64,000 bases of DNA. It comes from Adenophora triphylla var. japonica. Its lineage: Eukaryota; Streptophyta; Magnoliopsida; Asterales; Campanulaceae. Shown here in pieces: positions 10,928 through 22,370 of this stretch. Position numbers and translations under genes: made by a program. The first letter of the stretch is position 1. Every line of letters begins with the position of its first letter. The stretch covers positions 124,001 through 188,000 of the forward strand of contig JAFEMH010002328.1 of the NCBI GenBank assembly GCA_022495995.1. The letters are read 5' to 3'. A model generated the notes under the pieces. That model worked only from the letters and a program-made list of their open reading frames with translations, made no database searches and was not told the DNA's origin.

Positions 10928-12863
10928 TCCAGGTAAATTCTCTCATGACCCTTTAAGATAATGCAGTGATATTATAATGCGTTTTTACTATGCACAAATT
11001 TAGGCAAGTTAGCACATCTCAGTTTGTGCGCGGCAAAGTTGATGAAAGGAGGTCCTTACTTAGTACGGTGTGCAGCCGCCCCCCTCCCTCCGGTCTCGGT
11101 GCTAGGTTGTGCTATTTACTAGAATTTGTTAAGTTTTACTCCCTCCGTCCCGGCCCAAATGTCTCAAAATGGGTTCGGCACGGGAATTAAGGAATAAATA
11201 TATATAATGTAAAAAGTGTATAGTGAAATAAATGTTGTGAGTATGAAAGTGATGTAGGAAAGGGAAAGTGGGGTAGGGAATAGTTAGTGGATATTTATTG
11301 TGAGTATGACAAGTGGGTCCCACAAATAAAAAAGTAATAAAAAACTTTCCTTTTTTGGGTTGAGACATTTTTAATGGGACACCCAAAAAGGAAAGTTGAG
11401 ACATTTGGGCCCGGACGGAGGGAGTACTTATCTATTTTGAATGTACCTCTCCATTTATTGAAATATAAAACCTAGAACGAAAAAGGTGTGCTTTTTCGGG
11501 GTTGAGGAGGAATAACCCCATATTTCATTAGCGTTAATTGTTTTGTTCTGGTTAACCTGGTGTAGAATTGTTTGACTGGCATTGTTTAACGCGTTGTATA
11601 AATTTAGGTTTTGCCATGTCCTGAACATTCATTCGAGGACACATATATAAGTTCGCATAGCTTGTATACTAGTAGACATGCTCAAATATTTCATAATTGT
11701 GGCATGAGGAAGTGAGAGGAGCTATGGAACAAATGATAGGACTAGCCCTTTTGGCCACAATGAAGTCCTGTCTGCCTGCTTGTATATTCATCATATCATG
11801 CCAATAACCACTGCATTAGGCATCTGTAGATAATAACCTTTGGCTTAGCTGCAGAGAGCCTGGTCTGAATACTTGAAAAATGCCATTCTGCTTATCAGGA
11901 ACCTGGGTGATTTTTATGGGGATTGGCGATGGTGCCTTTACCCTATTTGAGCTCTATAAATTGAAAAATTACGGTTTACATCTCCAAGATTGGTGGCAGA
12001 ACTAGAATAGAAACCAAATCGGTAACCAGAATGAGTTGGAAATTAGCTCGGCAGACCTTAAAACTCATGGTTCTGATACTACATACTTCCAAATTATGTT
12101 TATCAGTACATAGTGAAAGCTCACTTGTTTGAGCAATACAACTCTTGGGATATAACCTTAGGGTATGATTGGTGGTTCAATCACCAGTATTGTTGATTGA
12201 ATGGGGTAATTGCTGCTTTTACGGTTGCTTCTGTAATTTATGATTTGTTGGGGAATCAGTAGCAGGCATCCGATTTTAGATGGCATTTGCTTTGATGGCT
12301 GGGGCTGAAGTTTCTTTTTACGACCCCTACCTTATAATGTTTCTGCGGAAGAAAGGAAGATTTCCATATGCTCCCTTAGGATGAATTGTGAAGGAACAGC
12401 CATTCCCCATGAAATTAATTTGAAAGGCATTGTCCTTTCCATGGTCAAGTTCATCTCAGACCTGCAAGTAATCTTTACTTTCTTGTAGTTACTTTTCTTT
12501 TATTTTCTTTTTCCTCTTTTAATAACATACATTTTATATGTATGCTTCCCCATTCAATCATCTCAGTTTCGTTCTACCAAAAGAAACCTTTCGTCTTTCT
12601 ATATTTTCATAATATCTAGTCCACTTTAGGTAGCTGAAATACTAGCTTTAATCTAATTAATTAACCACGTCTGATCACTTCTGCGAACACAAGACGTTAT
12701 ACGTGGACGTGGGATGTTGAATTCTTACGTTCATCGAGTACACGGTATGCATACCGGACCCTATATTCTTTAATGTGCTCCATGCTCGTGTCTCACTATT
12801 ATTTTACAGACCAAAATATGTCTTTTTTGGATTCAACTCATCTAGTTTTTGGAGTCAAGCAGG
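10867..12863. repeat. Large tandem duplication, copy 1 (contains the real HSCB 3' end)
   Basis: Starts inside HSCB exon 6 at the base pattern ctcaatccagagaatgac and ends at gtcaagcagg. Copy 2 follows directly at 12864-14489, with near-identical sequence. Copy 1 is longer because it carries a MITE at 11139-11424 and about 70 bp near 11845 that are absent from copy 2. Confidence 0.95.
11139..11424. mobile_element. Stowaway-type MITE with a preserved empty site in copy 2
   Basis: 286 bp, CTCCCTCCGTCCCGGCC to GGCCCGGACGGAGGGAG, flanked by TA. The corresponding place in the second duplication copy (13135-13136) has a single TA and uninterrupted flanks, confirming both ends and the target duplication. 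Confidence 0.95.
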
Positions 12864-14489
12864 CTCAATCCAGAGAATGACTTACTATGATCGCGTAATA
12901 GAAGAAATTGTCAAGAAGCTCTAGTCCAGGTAAATTCTCTCATGACCCTTTAAGATAATGCAGTGATATTATAATGCGTTTTTACTATGCACAAATTTAG
13001 GCAAGTTAGCACATCTCAGTTCGTGCGCGGCAAAGTTGATGAAAGGAGTTCCTTACTTAGTACGGTGTGCAGCCGCCCCCCCTCCCTCCGGTCTCGGTGC
13101 TAGGTTGTGCTATTTACTAGAATTTGTTAAGTTTTACTTATCTATTTTGAATGTACCTCTCCATTTATTGAAATATAAAACCTAGAACGAAAAAGGTGTG
13201 CTTTTTCGGGGTTGAGGAGGAATAACCCCATATTTCATTAGCGTTAATTGTTTTGTTCTGGACCTGGTGTAGAATTGTTTGACTGGCATTGTTTAACGCG
13301 TTGCATAAATTTAGGTTGCCATGTCCTGAACATTCATTCGAGGATACATGTATAAGTTCGCATAGCTTGTATACTAGTAGACATGCTCAAATATTTCATA
13401 ATTGTGGCATGAGGAAGTGAGAGGAGCTATGGAACAAATGATAGGACTAGCCCTTTTGGCCACGAAGTCCTGTCTGCCTGCTTGTATATTCATCATATCA
13501 TGCCAATAACCACTGCATTAGGCATCTGTATGCTTATCAGGAACCTGAGTGATTTTTATGGGGATTGGAGTAGGCGATGGTGCCTTTACCCTATTTTAGC
13601 TCTATAAATTGAAAAATTGCGGTTTACCTCTTCAAGATTGGTGGCGGAACTAGAATAGAAACCAAATCGGTAACCAGAATGAGTTGGAAATTAGCTCGGC
13701 AGACCTTAAAACTCATGGTTCTGATACTACATACTTCCAAATTATGTTTATCAGTACATAGTGAAAGCTCACTTGTTTGAGATATAACCTTAGGGTATGA
13801 TTGGTGGTTCAATCACCAGTATTGTTGAATGAATGGGGTAATTGCTGCTTTTACGGTTGCTTCTGTAATTTATGATTTGTTGGGGAATCAGTAGCAGGAT
13901 CCGATTTTAGATGGCATTTGCTTTGATGGCTGGGGCTGAAGTTTCTTTTTACGACCCCTACCTTATAATGTTTCTGCAGAAGAAGGGAAGATTTCCATAT
14001 GCTCCCTTAGGATGAATTATGAAGGAACAGCCATTCCCCCATGAAAGTAATTTGAAAGGCATTGTCCTTTCCATAGTCAAGTCCATCTCAGACCTGCAAG
14101 TAATCTTTACTTTCTTGTAGTTACTTTTCTTTTATTTTCTTTTTCCTCTGTTTATAACATACATTTTATATGTATGCTTCCCCATTCAATCATCTCAGTT
14201 TCGTTCTACTAAAAGAAACCTTTCGTCTTTCTATATTTTCATAATATCTGGTCCACTTTAGGTAGCTGAAATACTGGCTTTAATCTAATTAAATAACCAC
14301 GTCTGATCACTTCTGCGAACACAAGACGTTATACGTGGGATGTTGAATTCTTACGTTCATTGAGTACACGGTATGCATACCGGACCCTATATTCTTTAAT
14401 GTGCTCCATGCTCGTGTCTCACTATTATTTTACAGACCAAAATATGTCTTTTTTGGATTCAACTCATCTAGTTTTTGGAGTCAAGCAGG
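12864..14489 (+). pseudogene. Tandem duplication copy 2: HSCB tail fragment plus downstream DNA
   Basis: The first 61 bases repeat the last 19 HSCB codons and the stop (stop at 12922-12924), followed by the same TCCAG/GTAAAT donor. With no J-domain exons upstream, this copy cannot make a co-chaperone. It lies inside what may be an intron of the HSCB 3' UTR and would be transcribed as part of it. Junctions show only a short CTC microhomology. Confidence 0.85.
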
Positions 14490-14714
14490 CTCGACTCCTT
14501 CGTTCGACGAGCTCCGTTCATGAACGGCTAGTCGAGATAGGTTTTGGACAAAATTGTAACCTTGTACATATATGAGATTGTTGTAGTGGAGGATTACTCG
14601 GGGCCTCGATCCTTGAGGAAGTTGGTCTTACCAATTATCAAATAGAAGTGTGCAACTGATAAATGACTCTAGGAAGTTGCTCTTACCAACTATCTCAATT
14701 CTCTATCTTTTATA

Positions 14715-15038
14715 CTCCCTCCGTCCCGGAAAGTTAGTCCCTCTTTCTTCATTGTAAGTTTCAATGAACTTTGAGTAAGTATTTTGGTTACTTTTAACAA
14801 TCCTAATGAAAATCTAAAACTTGTTATTGATACTAATTATAATGGAATATCAATAACAAGTTTGAGATTTTAATTAGGATAGTTAAAGTAAGGCCTCATT
14901 TGTTTTTCATTTTCAGCTTTTATTCAGATCTGAATGGGTGGGTGCATCAGACATTAACCTAAATTATTGCTCAAAGTTCATTCAAACTAACAACGAAAAA
15001 AGTGGGACTAACTTTCCGCCTTTCCGGGAAGGAGGGAA
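14715..15038. mobile_element. Stowaway-type MITE
   Basis: CTCCCTCCGTCCCGGAAAGT at the left pairs with actttccgcctttccggg and aaggagggaa at the right, TA on both sides. 324 bp. The inner arms also pair (caataacaagttt against aaacttgttattg). Confidence 0.8.
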
Positions 15039-15504
15039 TATCATATTGCAATTCTGATTTTAGGGTTCATCCTTATTAAAGTAATATTGGGACGTCCTGG
15101 ATTAAAGGTTTGCTCCAATTATTGCACCATAAATAGTCCAAACCAATGTATGATTTTCAAAACAGGAAGAATGATGCTTTTGCCCCTCAAATGACCCTCG
15201 ATGGCTAAAAAATCACGTAGTTGTACCCCAAAGTAGTTAGTTGGTAACCTAACGACATTTCGGAAGTTGTGTCTGAATATTGAGGCATTCCGAGACAATT
15301 ACTTTCTTTGGCCAAAATACTCTTGCCTCATAGATGGTTACTAGGTAGATAATACAATAGCATATGCCTATTATTTATAGGGTTTCAAAAGCTTAAGGCC
15401 TTAAAAACCTAATTTACGAAGGGAGGTATGACCAAGTTATCACACAGGCATTATAATGCAGTTAATAGGTGTTTAAGAAAAATAAATAATATTAATAACA
15501 TGTA
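15039..15504. other. Intergenic or intronic, no feature seen
   Basis: Unique AT-rich sequence without an open frame or a recognised repeat. Confidence 0.4.
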
Positions 15505-15793
15505 CTACCTCCGTCCCGGCCGAAATGTCCCAACTTTCCTTTTTGGGTGTCCCATTTAAAATGTCTCAACCCAAAAAAGGAAAGTTTTTTATTACTTTTT
15601 TATTTGTGGGACCCACTTGTCATATTCACAATAAATATCCACTAACTATTCCTTAACCCACTTTCTCTTTCCTACATCAATTTTCATACTCGCAACATTT
15701 ATTTTACTATACACTTTTTACATTATATATATATTCATTCCTTAATTCCCGCGCCAGAAGGATTTTGAGACATTTGGAATGGGACGGAGGGAG
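15505..15793. mobile_element. Stowaway-type MITE, same subfamily as 11139-11424 but inverted
   Basis: CTACCTCCGTCCCGGCC at the left, GGGACGGAGGGAG at the right, TA flanks. Internal words (atgtctcaacccaaaaaagg, gtgggacccacttgtcat) are reverse complements of those in the 11139 element. Confidence 0.85.
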
Positions 15794-16209
15794 TAGTTTA
15801 CCGGCCTTAAAACTGCATCTTGGTTTTAGCTCTTGGATGGCAAGTTTCAAGACACGCGTGTTCTTTACGAAAAGCTTCCCACCTAGAAAGATTGAATGAA
15901 TAACTACAGTCCAACAAGTCCCATAATAAATGTCGTACTTTTCATTTGTCTCAAAGTGTCACGTTTAATTTTACCATGGTACAAGCAATATACAAACAAT
16001 TTCTTTTTTTTTTTTTTAAATGATTGACAAGTCAGTTTAGACACTTGTTAGGGAACATCAGGAGTTCTTAAGAGCACGTTGATTCACTTGCGTTCTCTAG
16101 ATGGCTGCTGTTTTATATGGTTGTTCTTGTTTTCAGATGCAAACAGTATGATATCCCTTTGTATTTACTCTTGAATCAGTAATGGGACAATTTTCTTTTT
16201 TATTTGCAG

Positions 16210-16600
16210 ATGTTTATTTTGGAGGTACGATTTCCGAGAGAGGCTAGCTTCAGACACGGACGGATTAATTCCTTGAGATATGCCGAAGATTCATTTAGCC
16301 CGCCGTTCATACTTCTTCCTTCTTCTCGGGTTTGTGCATCAGGATCACTGAATAAGAAAGGTTATTTATGCAGCTGAGAGTTTGGGAAGCAGGATTGCTA
16401 GGTTTATATCTGACTTCTTTTTCTGGTCAGATATGTGTCATCTTGAATGTTTTGTTCATAAGTAGTGTTCACTTGTAAATGGTTCCCTCTCTCGACCCCC
16501 GCTTGGCGGGGAGTGCTTGACGCACCGGGGTTTGCCCTTTTTTTAGTGTTCATTTGTAAGCAAGTTATTGTATTCACATTTAGACATCATACACCAAATG
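16210..16600 (+). other. Possible 3'-UTR exon of HSCB
   Basis: A good acceptor (tttttatttgcag) precedes 16210, followed by about 270 bases less AT-rich than the surroundings and no long reading frame. Together with the GTAAAT donor 5 nt after the HSCB stop, this could be a spliced 3' UTR with a 5.3-kb intron. This is inference; transcript data would decide it. Confidence 0.3.
16492..16544 (+). repeat. SINE-like 3' tail (resembles Au SINE)
   Basis: The block cgacccccgcttggcgggga, gtgcttgacgcaccgggg and tttgccctttttttag resembles the 3' part of the widespread plant Au SINE, which ends in a T run. The tRNA-derived head is not visible, so it is a truncated copy. Confidence 0.45.
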
Positions 16601-16814
16601 TATACTAGTAGTAATATTTCTAGTTTCTTTAACTTTATAAATTTTCCATTATATTTTTTGTTAACAATTTTGGATGGTGTTAGGGGATCTGGTGAAACGC
16701 GTATTCTAAGTTCAATGGTTAAAACTACTAAAAATCAAGAAGAATGATTAAAACTGCTAAAAAGAAAGAAATGGTTAAAGACCGAAAAAGAAAGAAGTGG
16801 TTAAAGACCGGAGG

Positions 16815-17165
16815 TTGAGCAAAGTACAATGTTTAATATGTGGACATACCTATTTATAAATACACTATACAACAACATTACTTACTCCAGGGTCGTAAAG
16901 GCTCTCACCTACGGTGGGATAAAATGTGGATTAATAAAAAAACGTGGATTAAAATGCCTTTGTATTAAATTATACAAGATTTAAAATGTCATTGACCAAA
17001 AGAAAATTGATTAAACCTAATGTTGCTTGAGCAAAGTACAATGTTTAATATGTGGGCATACCTCATTTTGCTTTATACAACAACATTACCCCAGTGTCAC
17101 AAAGACTCCCACCTAGGTGGGATAAGATAATAAGGAGGGGTCGGATGTACACAACCTTGCCTCTG
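16815..17165. repeat. Pair of SINE-like direct repeats
   Basis: The words gagcaaagtacaatgtttaa and tatgtggRcatacct, then caacaacatta and cacctaNggtgggataa, occur at 16815-16921 and again at 17027-17122. The second copy continues with aggaggggtcggatgtacac, a motif common in plant SINE-type repeats. No Pol III box is secure. Confidence 0.45.
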
Positions 17166-17505
17166 TAATAAATCGTAAAGACGTTTTCAGATGACCCATA
17201 ATGAAAATTGTGTCGAAAATTGCATAGATGGACCGATGATGCTTCGTAACAAAGAAACAAAGAAGCGCATACAGTTTAATGAGTCATTTTGCGTTATTCC
17301 ATGATATTTTCAAGCCAAAAAATAGTAAGTCTTTGACTACATCGAAAATGATGAAAATTTATAAATAACGATATTTACATTTCAAAACAAAAATAAAAAA
17401 AAAAAAATAAAGCTAGTCATGCTACTCCAATAGACAACTCTGTTACATGAATCCACAAAAATATATAGCAAGACAGCCAAATTAATCTGCCAAACACTTT
17501 ATTTC

Positions 17506-17637
17506 AGAGGCGGGCGGATCTAGGCTTATTTGAAGTGGGCTCCAGCCCACCTCAAACTTCAGAATTTTCAATTTTTTTTTTTTACATAAGTCACCGACTA
17601 TAAGCCCACGCGTTTCCAAAATTCTGGATTCGCGCCT
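17506..17637 (-). mobile_element. hAT-like MITE fragment that supplies the PPR gene stop codon
   Basis: Ends gggcggatctagg (left) and, inverted, caggcgcgaatccag (right) are near inverted repeats of the GGGGCGGATCCAGG type common in plant MITEs. A relative at 23354-23527 shares the end words, gtgacttaNgtaaaaa, a T run and ggtgggctcca. Flanking tttatttc and tttctttt may be a decayed 8-bp target duplication. It overlaps the last 14 codons of the PPR gene. Confidence 0.7.
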
Positions 17638-20600
17638 GCTTTCTTTTAAACTGAAGATCCCACTTTTGTCTTAATACTGTTGTAGCCAATTTCTGCTTGC
17701 CCTCTCGATTTAACCCGAAATTAACATTCCGAAAATTAACCGTACTTGGCACAATCCCAACTTCCAACATGTCAGAAATAAGTGTCAGTGCTTGCTCTGA
17801 CTTACCTCCATTACAAAGACATGAAATGAACATTGAATAAGTCTTGAAATCAGGCATCAGTCCTTCCCTTTTCATCTTATGAAACACACTCCAAGCTTCA
17901 TCTTCCTTCCCAAGATTCATATATCCACGAATCAACGCTGAAAATGTCACAATTGTGGGCCCACAACCCTCTTCTTCTTTCATTTTCTCTAATATCTCCA
18001 ATGCCTTTTCTACCCTTTTCTCCCTGCAGAAATAGACTATTAAGGATGTGTATACATGAACTGTTGGAAGGATGCCAATCTGCTTCATTGACTCCATTTT
18101 CGCCAATGCTTCTTCTACACGGCCCTTTCGCAGCAGTGCATGAAATAGGCTTCCGTATGTGTACTGCTTAAGGGTATGACCGTTTCGCCCTTCATCAACC
18201 TCGTTTATCTCTCTAAGAGCCTCTTCCAATCTCCCTGCTCGACAAAGGGCTCTAATATACATGGATTTAGCCAGCGGTAGGGTAAAACCGACTTTGAGTA
18301 GGGATTCAGTACACTTTCTGGCATCAGGTATTTTACCAACTTGACATAAGCGACCGAGATAAGTTTCGATTGTTTCTTTATCTGGGATAAATCCTGCCCC
18401 TATCATCTCATGAAATGTCAGTATTGCTTCATCTACCTTGCTACCTTTTCTCCCACAAAGGGATATGATCAAAGATTTGTACGTACTTCTGTTTGGTTTA
18501 CAGCCACTATCTTTCATCTCATTGAAGATTCTGAGAGCAATTTCTGTCAAACCTATTCTACCATATTGCATTATCATGATTGTCCATGTATCAGATGTTA
18601 TTAAACAGCCTTTCCTCTTCATGTCGAAAAAAAGGCTTCTCATGCATTTAAAATCCTTCCCTTGTCCTGCGATTTTGATAGCCATGTGATAGGTTTCCAT
18701 CGTGTGGCTGAAACCATGTTGCTTTTCCAACCATGAGAAAAATTGCAACGCTGCACCACCATGTAGGATGCAATTTTTCAAAATCTCTACAACAAGTTCT
18801 GGTGTAAAAAGAACAGTTGATTTCTCTAAAGCTTCTTCTTTCGACCTCCAGTACATTGAAGATAATATTATCTCACAAATTTCCTGCAGATCATGGTCAG
18901 TGAAAGACTTTGAAGGTGCTTCAAGCAAGTGAGAATCCCAGCTCTTTGGCTTCTTGTAATTGAAGCTCGAATCAGGACCGGGCTCTGGCTTTATAGATAT
19001 CTTAACTCCTTCCAAGAAAGACTTGTACCTTCTCTGCATATGTACAACATTTTCTACATCCCTCTTTTTCCCTCTTTTCTCTAAATAAGCTGTAACCCAA
19101 TGGAAAACATCGTCTCCAATAACTACTTTGGCCGATTGTGCTTCTTCCAAAACATTGAAGATCTCGTCTATACTGGAAATCTTACAAAGCTCCTTGATGA
19201 ATATCGTGTAGGTTTTAAGAGTTTGCTTGATTCCTTTCTCCTCCATGGTTCTGAACACAGTCCATGCTTCAGAAATGCGATTTTGTTGAACAAATCCTGC
19301 AACCATAGTAGTCACTGCCACACTGTCTAGTTCAAGTCCTTTTTCCAACATTTCATTGTACAAGTCGGAGGCCTTCTGAAACTCACGCAACTCAAAGAGT
19401 TTCTGCAACAGCTCAGTATATGTAAAAAGTGTTGGTGCGTGCCCAGAATCTTTTATGTTTTGAAACACTTCAATAGCGTTAGAAATGTCATCTCTTCTCA
19501 AATACCCATCAACAATCATTTCATAAATTTTCATGTCCACAACATTTTTCTTCTTCAAGATTTCAACAATCTCCAGAGCATCTGAAATCCTATCTGCTCT
19601 GCACAGTCCTTTCACCAATGTCTCGAGAATTTCAGGAGCGATGGATATATTCTTATTCTTGAGATCTCGAATCACTTCTAAGGCTTCCCTTATTCTTCCT
19701 GCAATGCAAAAGCTCTTTACCAGACAAGCATAAACATATTGTTCAGGAATATGAGAAATCTTTATCATGTCATCCACAACCAATTGAATTGCATTGACAT
19801 CTCCAGAGTTCACTAAGCACTTTAACAATCGTTTATATAAATTCAAATCCAGCTCCATTTCCCTACTGCGCATTTCCATGTAAAATTCCATGGCAATCTC
19901 AGCCTTTCCGCAATTTGAAAGTGAGCCTAAAATTTCTTTGTAGGCCGCCAAATCGGGCCCAATGACAAATTTTCTCATCTTTTCAAACACCAACAATGCT
20001 TTCCCAATCATTTTTGCCCTCCCTAAATGAGAAATAAGAATGGTCCAAGTCTTGATATCCTTCTCACACAAGTTCCTCTCCATCTCCTCTAATAACTCTT
20101 CAACCACCCCAATCTCCTTCATTTCACGAGCTATATACATCATGGTGTTGTAAGTTTGAGTTGTATGACAAAACCCATTCCTAGTTTTTACCCAATTGAA
20201 GAACCTCAAAGCTAAATGTGGAACTTTGAAGCACCTCTTTAGAACTTTGTCAACAACCTCAACATCAAACTCAATACCCAATTTATCCAATTGTTCCTCA
20301 AATGATCCCACAGCAATTTCACCTCGAACGATCTCCGTGATTTTATGAACTGTTGGACTTACATCCCTGTTCACAAACTCTATCTCTTCCAAACTTTGTA
20401 CAATTTCCTTTTCCTTTTCCTTTTCAGAGGTATTTTCACAAACAGGTTCTGTGCACTGGTTTATCAAATTTGATTTACTAACCAACGGAGAATACCCAGA
20501 AGAATTCTTGGAACAAATAAGATCATGGGTTCCTAAAATCTCAGTGATCTCATCAAAGAGGGCAGCGAATTCTTTCCGCTCTCTAGGGTTCTTCATGTGG

Positions 20601-20731
20601 GTTTCTTCCGTTTTCTTGATTTTGTGCTGCTTAGAGAGGATTGAAAAACGAAAATGTTGGAATCCTGAGAAATGGAAACGAAATTCAGAGGTTGAATGAG
20701 GTGATCGGAGCCTTGACAAACATCTCATCAT
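17591..20731 (-). CDS. Mitochondrial-type pentatricopeptide repeat protein, like Arabidopsis At5g06400
   Basis: Intronless, 1046 residues from ATG 20731; an upstream in-frame GTG at 20821 and its extension are less likely. The first 40 residues (start MMRCLSRLRSPHSTSEF) are rich in Arg, Ser and Phe and nearly free of acidic residues, fitting a mitochondrial presequence. From about residue 190, 35-residue P-type PPR motifs follow in two blocks, roughly 18-19 in all, separated by a non-PPR linker around 580-680. Typical signatures are TYTELLQKLFELREF and TFSALIRGYMNLGKEDEAW. No E or DYW domain is present, so this is a P-class protein expected to bind organellar RNA; its target is unknown. By memory, organisation and wording match At5g06400 (about 1030 aa). 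The last 14 residues and stop come from a MITE. Confidence 0.93.
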   Translation of the reverse strand: MMRCLSRLRSPHSTSEFRFHFSGFQHFRFSILSKQHKIKKTEETHMKNPRERKEFAALFDEITEILGTHDLICSKNSSGYSPLVSKSNLINQCTEPVCENTSEKEKEKEIVQSLEEIEFVNRDVSPTVHKITEIVRGEIAVGSFEEQLDKLGIEFDVEVVDKVLKRCFKVPHLALRFFNWVKTRNGFCHTTQTYNTMMYIAREMKEIGVVEELLEEMERNLCEKDIKTWTILISHLGRAKMIGKALLVFEKMRKFVIGPDLAAYKEILGSLSNCGKAEIAMEFYMEMRSREMELDLNLYKRLLKCLVNSGDVNAIQLVVDDMIKISHIPEQYVYACLVKSFCIAGRIREALEVIRDLKNKNISIAPEILETLVKGLCRADRISDALEIVEILKKKNVVDMKIYEMIVDGYLRRDDISNAIEVFQNIKDSGHAPTLFTYTELLQKLFELREFQKASDLYNEMLEKGLELDSVAVTTMVAGFVQQNRISEAWTVFRTMEEKGIKQTLKTYTIFIKELCKISSIDEIFNVLEEAQSAKVVIGDDVFHWVTAYLEKRGKKRDVENVVHMQRRYKSFLEGVKISIKPEPGPDSSFNYKKPKSWDSHLLEAPSKSFTDHDLQEICEIILSSMYWRSKEEALEKSTVLFTPELVVEILKNCILHGGAALQFFSWLEKQHGFSHTMETYHMAIKIAGQGKDFKCMRSLFFDMKRKGCLITSDTWTIMIMQYGRIGLTEIALRIFNEMKDSGCKPNRSTYKSLIISLCGRKGSKVDEAILTFHEMIGAGFIPDKETIETYLGRLCQVGKIPDARKCTESLLKVGFTLPLAKSMYIRALCRAGRLEEALREINEVDEGRNGHTLKQYTYGSLFHALLRKGRVEEALAKMESMKQIGILPTVHVYTSLIVYFCREKRVEKALEILEKMKEEEGCGPTIVTFSALIRGYMNLGKEDEAWSVFHKMKREGLMPDFKTYSMFISCLCNGGKSEQALTLISDMLEVGIVPSTVNFRNVNFGLNREGKQKLATTVLRQKWDLQFKRKQARIQNFGNAWAYSR

Positions 20732-20849
20732 CTTCTTGGTTTGATTTTGAATCTTCTCAAGATTTTGATTTTCCAATTTTCCCTCCCTCCTTCCCTCCCT
20801 CGCCCACCTTTCCTTCCTCACTCTGTCTCACTTTTTCTTCCAATTGAGC

Positions 20850-21390
20850 CCCTGTATATTTTTAAATCTTCACTTTGGCCTTTTACAACTGAGGAAATTG
20901 CATTTTGGGCTCCAAAGTTTAGGGCATGTTTACAATATAGGTTATATTCTTTCCTTTTATTAATTTAGGCCCCAAAGTTATCATTTTTTTTTGTCATGTT
21001 AGGGTTTTAACCATTTTTATTAAAAAAATTCGTTAAATGGTCACGTGCAAGTCATGTGTCATTTAATGGAGGATGTTTTTGAACATTAATTCTTTCATTG
21101 TTGTTTAATACGAATTGAATGAAAATGAATAGCCAAAATAGAAAATATAATCAACAAAACACCCAATTTCTTCGTCTTCTCCTTTTTTTTCCTTTCTCCA
21201 GCAACAACGCCGTCGTGCCACTGTCATCACCCCCTTCCCTCCTTACAAATCTGATCGCCACCCACCCTCTTCACAACCCAAATTAAACAAGAGAAAAAAT
21301 ACAACCACAAACACACACACATATACATGCACACTTCCGACAACAACCCATCAATTCCTCTCTCCTCACCATTTCCTCAGATTGAAAAAC
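20850..21390. other. Upstream region of the PPR gene, no feature fixed
   Basis: CT-rich stretches near 20790-20830 lie upstream of the minus-strand ATG and may be its 5' leader. No clear TATA box was settled. The rest is AT-rich with no open frame. Confidence 0.35.
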
Positions 21391-21394
21391 TGTA

Positions 21395-21552
21395 GCACAT
21401 GGGAATTTGGCATGCTAGCTTGAGCTCATGGCTTCTAACCTGGAGGTCATGGGTACGATCTCCCCAGAAGTTAGAGGGAAGGCTTTCTCTCCTTAGAATT
21501 TATCTCTTAGGCGCTTCTATGCGTGCATGTGTGTGTGTGTGTGTGTAAGTAG
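21395..21552 (+). repeat. tRNA-derived SINE-like element with a (TG)n tail
   Basis: The stretch tttggcatgctagcttgagc and, 30 bases on, ggaggtcatgggtacgatct resemble Pol III A and B boxes (B consensus GGTTCGANNCC). A (TG)n run closes the element at 21528-21546. SINE identity is inferred from this layout. Confidence 0.5.
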
Positions 21553-21572
21553 TGGAAAAAAAAATTGAAAAA

Positions 21573-22370
21573 CTGTGTTGACACATTATATTAGAAATAT
21601 TGGCACCTTAAAAACAAAAGCAATGGCTTTGGGAAACAAGAAAATGCACTGGCACTAGAGAAACATGTGTGCTGACACATTCACTTACAAACACCGACAC
21701 CTTATTTTCACAAGCAATGACCATTGTTAAACAATCAAATTCACTGGCACAACAAAAATAGCTGTGCTCGCACATTATATTAGAAACACTGGCACCTCAA
21801 AAACAAAAACAATGACTTTGGAAAACAAGCAAATGCACTGGTACTAGAGAAACAGGTGCGATGACACATTCACTTACAAACATTAGCACCTTATTTTCAC
21901 AAGCAACGACCATTGTTAAACAATCACATTCACTGGCACAACAGAAACAGCTGTGCTGGCACATTATATTATAAACACTTGCACCTTAAAAAAAACCAAT
22001 GACTCTGGGAAACAAGCAAATGCACTGGCACTATAGAAATAGGTGTGATGGCACATTCAATTACAAACACACCGACACCTTATTTTTACAAGCAATGACC
22101 GTTGTTAAACAATCACATTAAGTGGCACAACAGAAACAACTGTGCTGACACATTATATTAGAAATACTGGCACCTTAAAAACAAAAGCAATGACTTTGGA
22201 AAACAAGCAAATGCACTGGCACTAGAAAAACAGATGCGCTGACACATTTACTCACAAACACTGGCACCTTACTTTCACAAGCAATGACCATTGTTAAACA
22301 ATCACATTCACTGGCACAACAGAAACATCTGTGCTGACACATTATATTAGAAATACTGGCACCTTAAAAA
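21573..22370. repeat. Tandem array with a 189-bp unit, about four copies
   Basis: The word cacattatatta recurs at 21582, 21771, 21960, 22150 and 22339, a period of 189-190 bp. Within each unit, cactggcac, ggcacctta, aacaagcaaatgcactgg and caatgaccattgttaaacaa repeat. Degenerate half-units continue to about 22610. Confidence 0.9.

Noticed and set aside
10990..11190. 66-codon frame after the HSCB stop
   Set aside because: No family signature, overlaps a MITE end, and is not conserved in the second duplication copy.
20732..20821. 30-residue N-terminal extension of the PPR protein
   Set aside because: It begins with GTG and encodes Arg/Glu-rich sequence unlike a presequence; ATG 20731 is better.
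21573..22370. CRISPR-like array
   Set aside because: Whole 189-bp units repeat without unique spacers, and the genome is plant.
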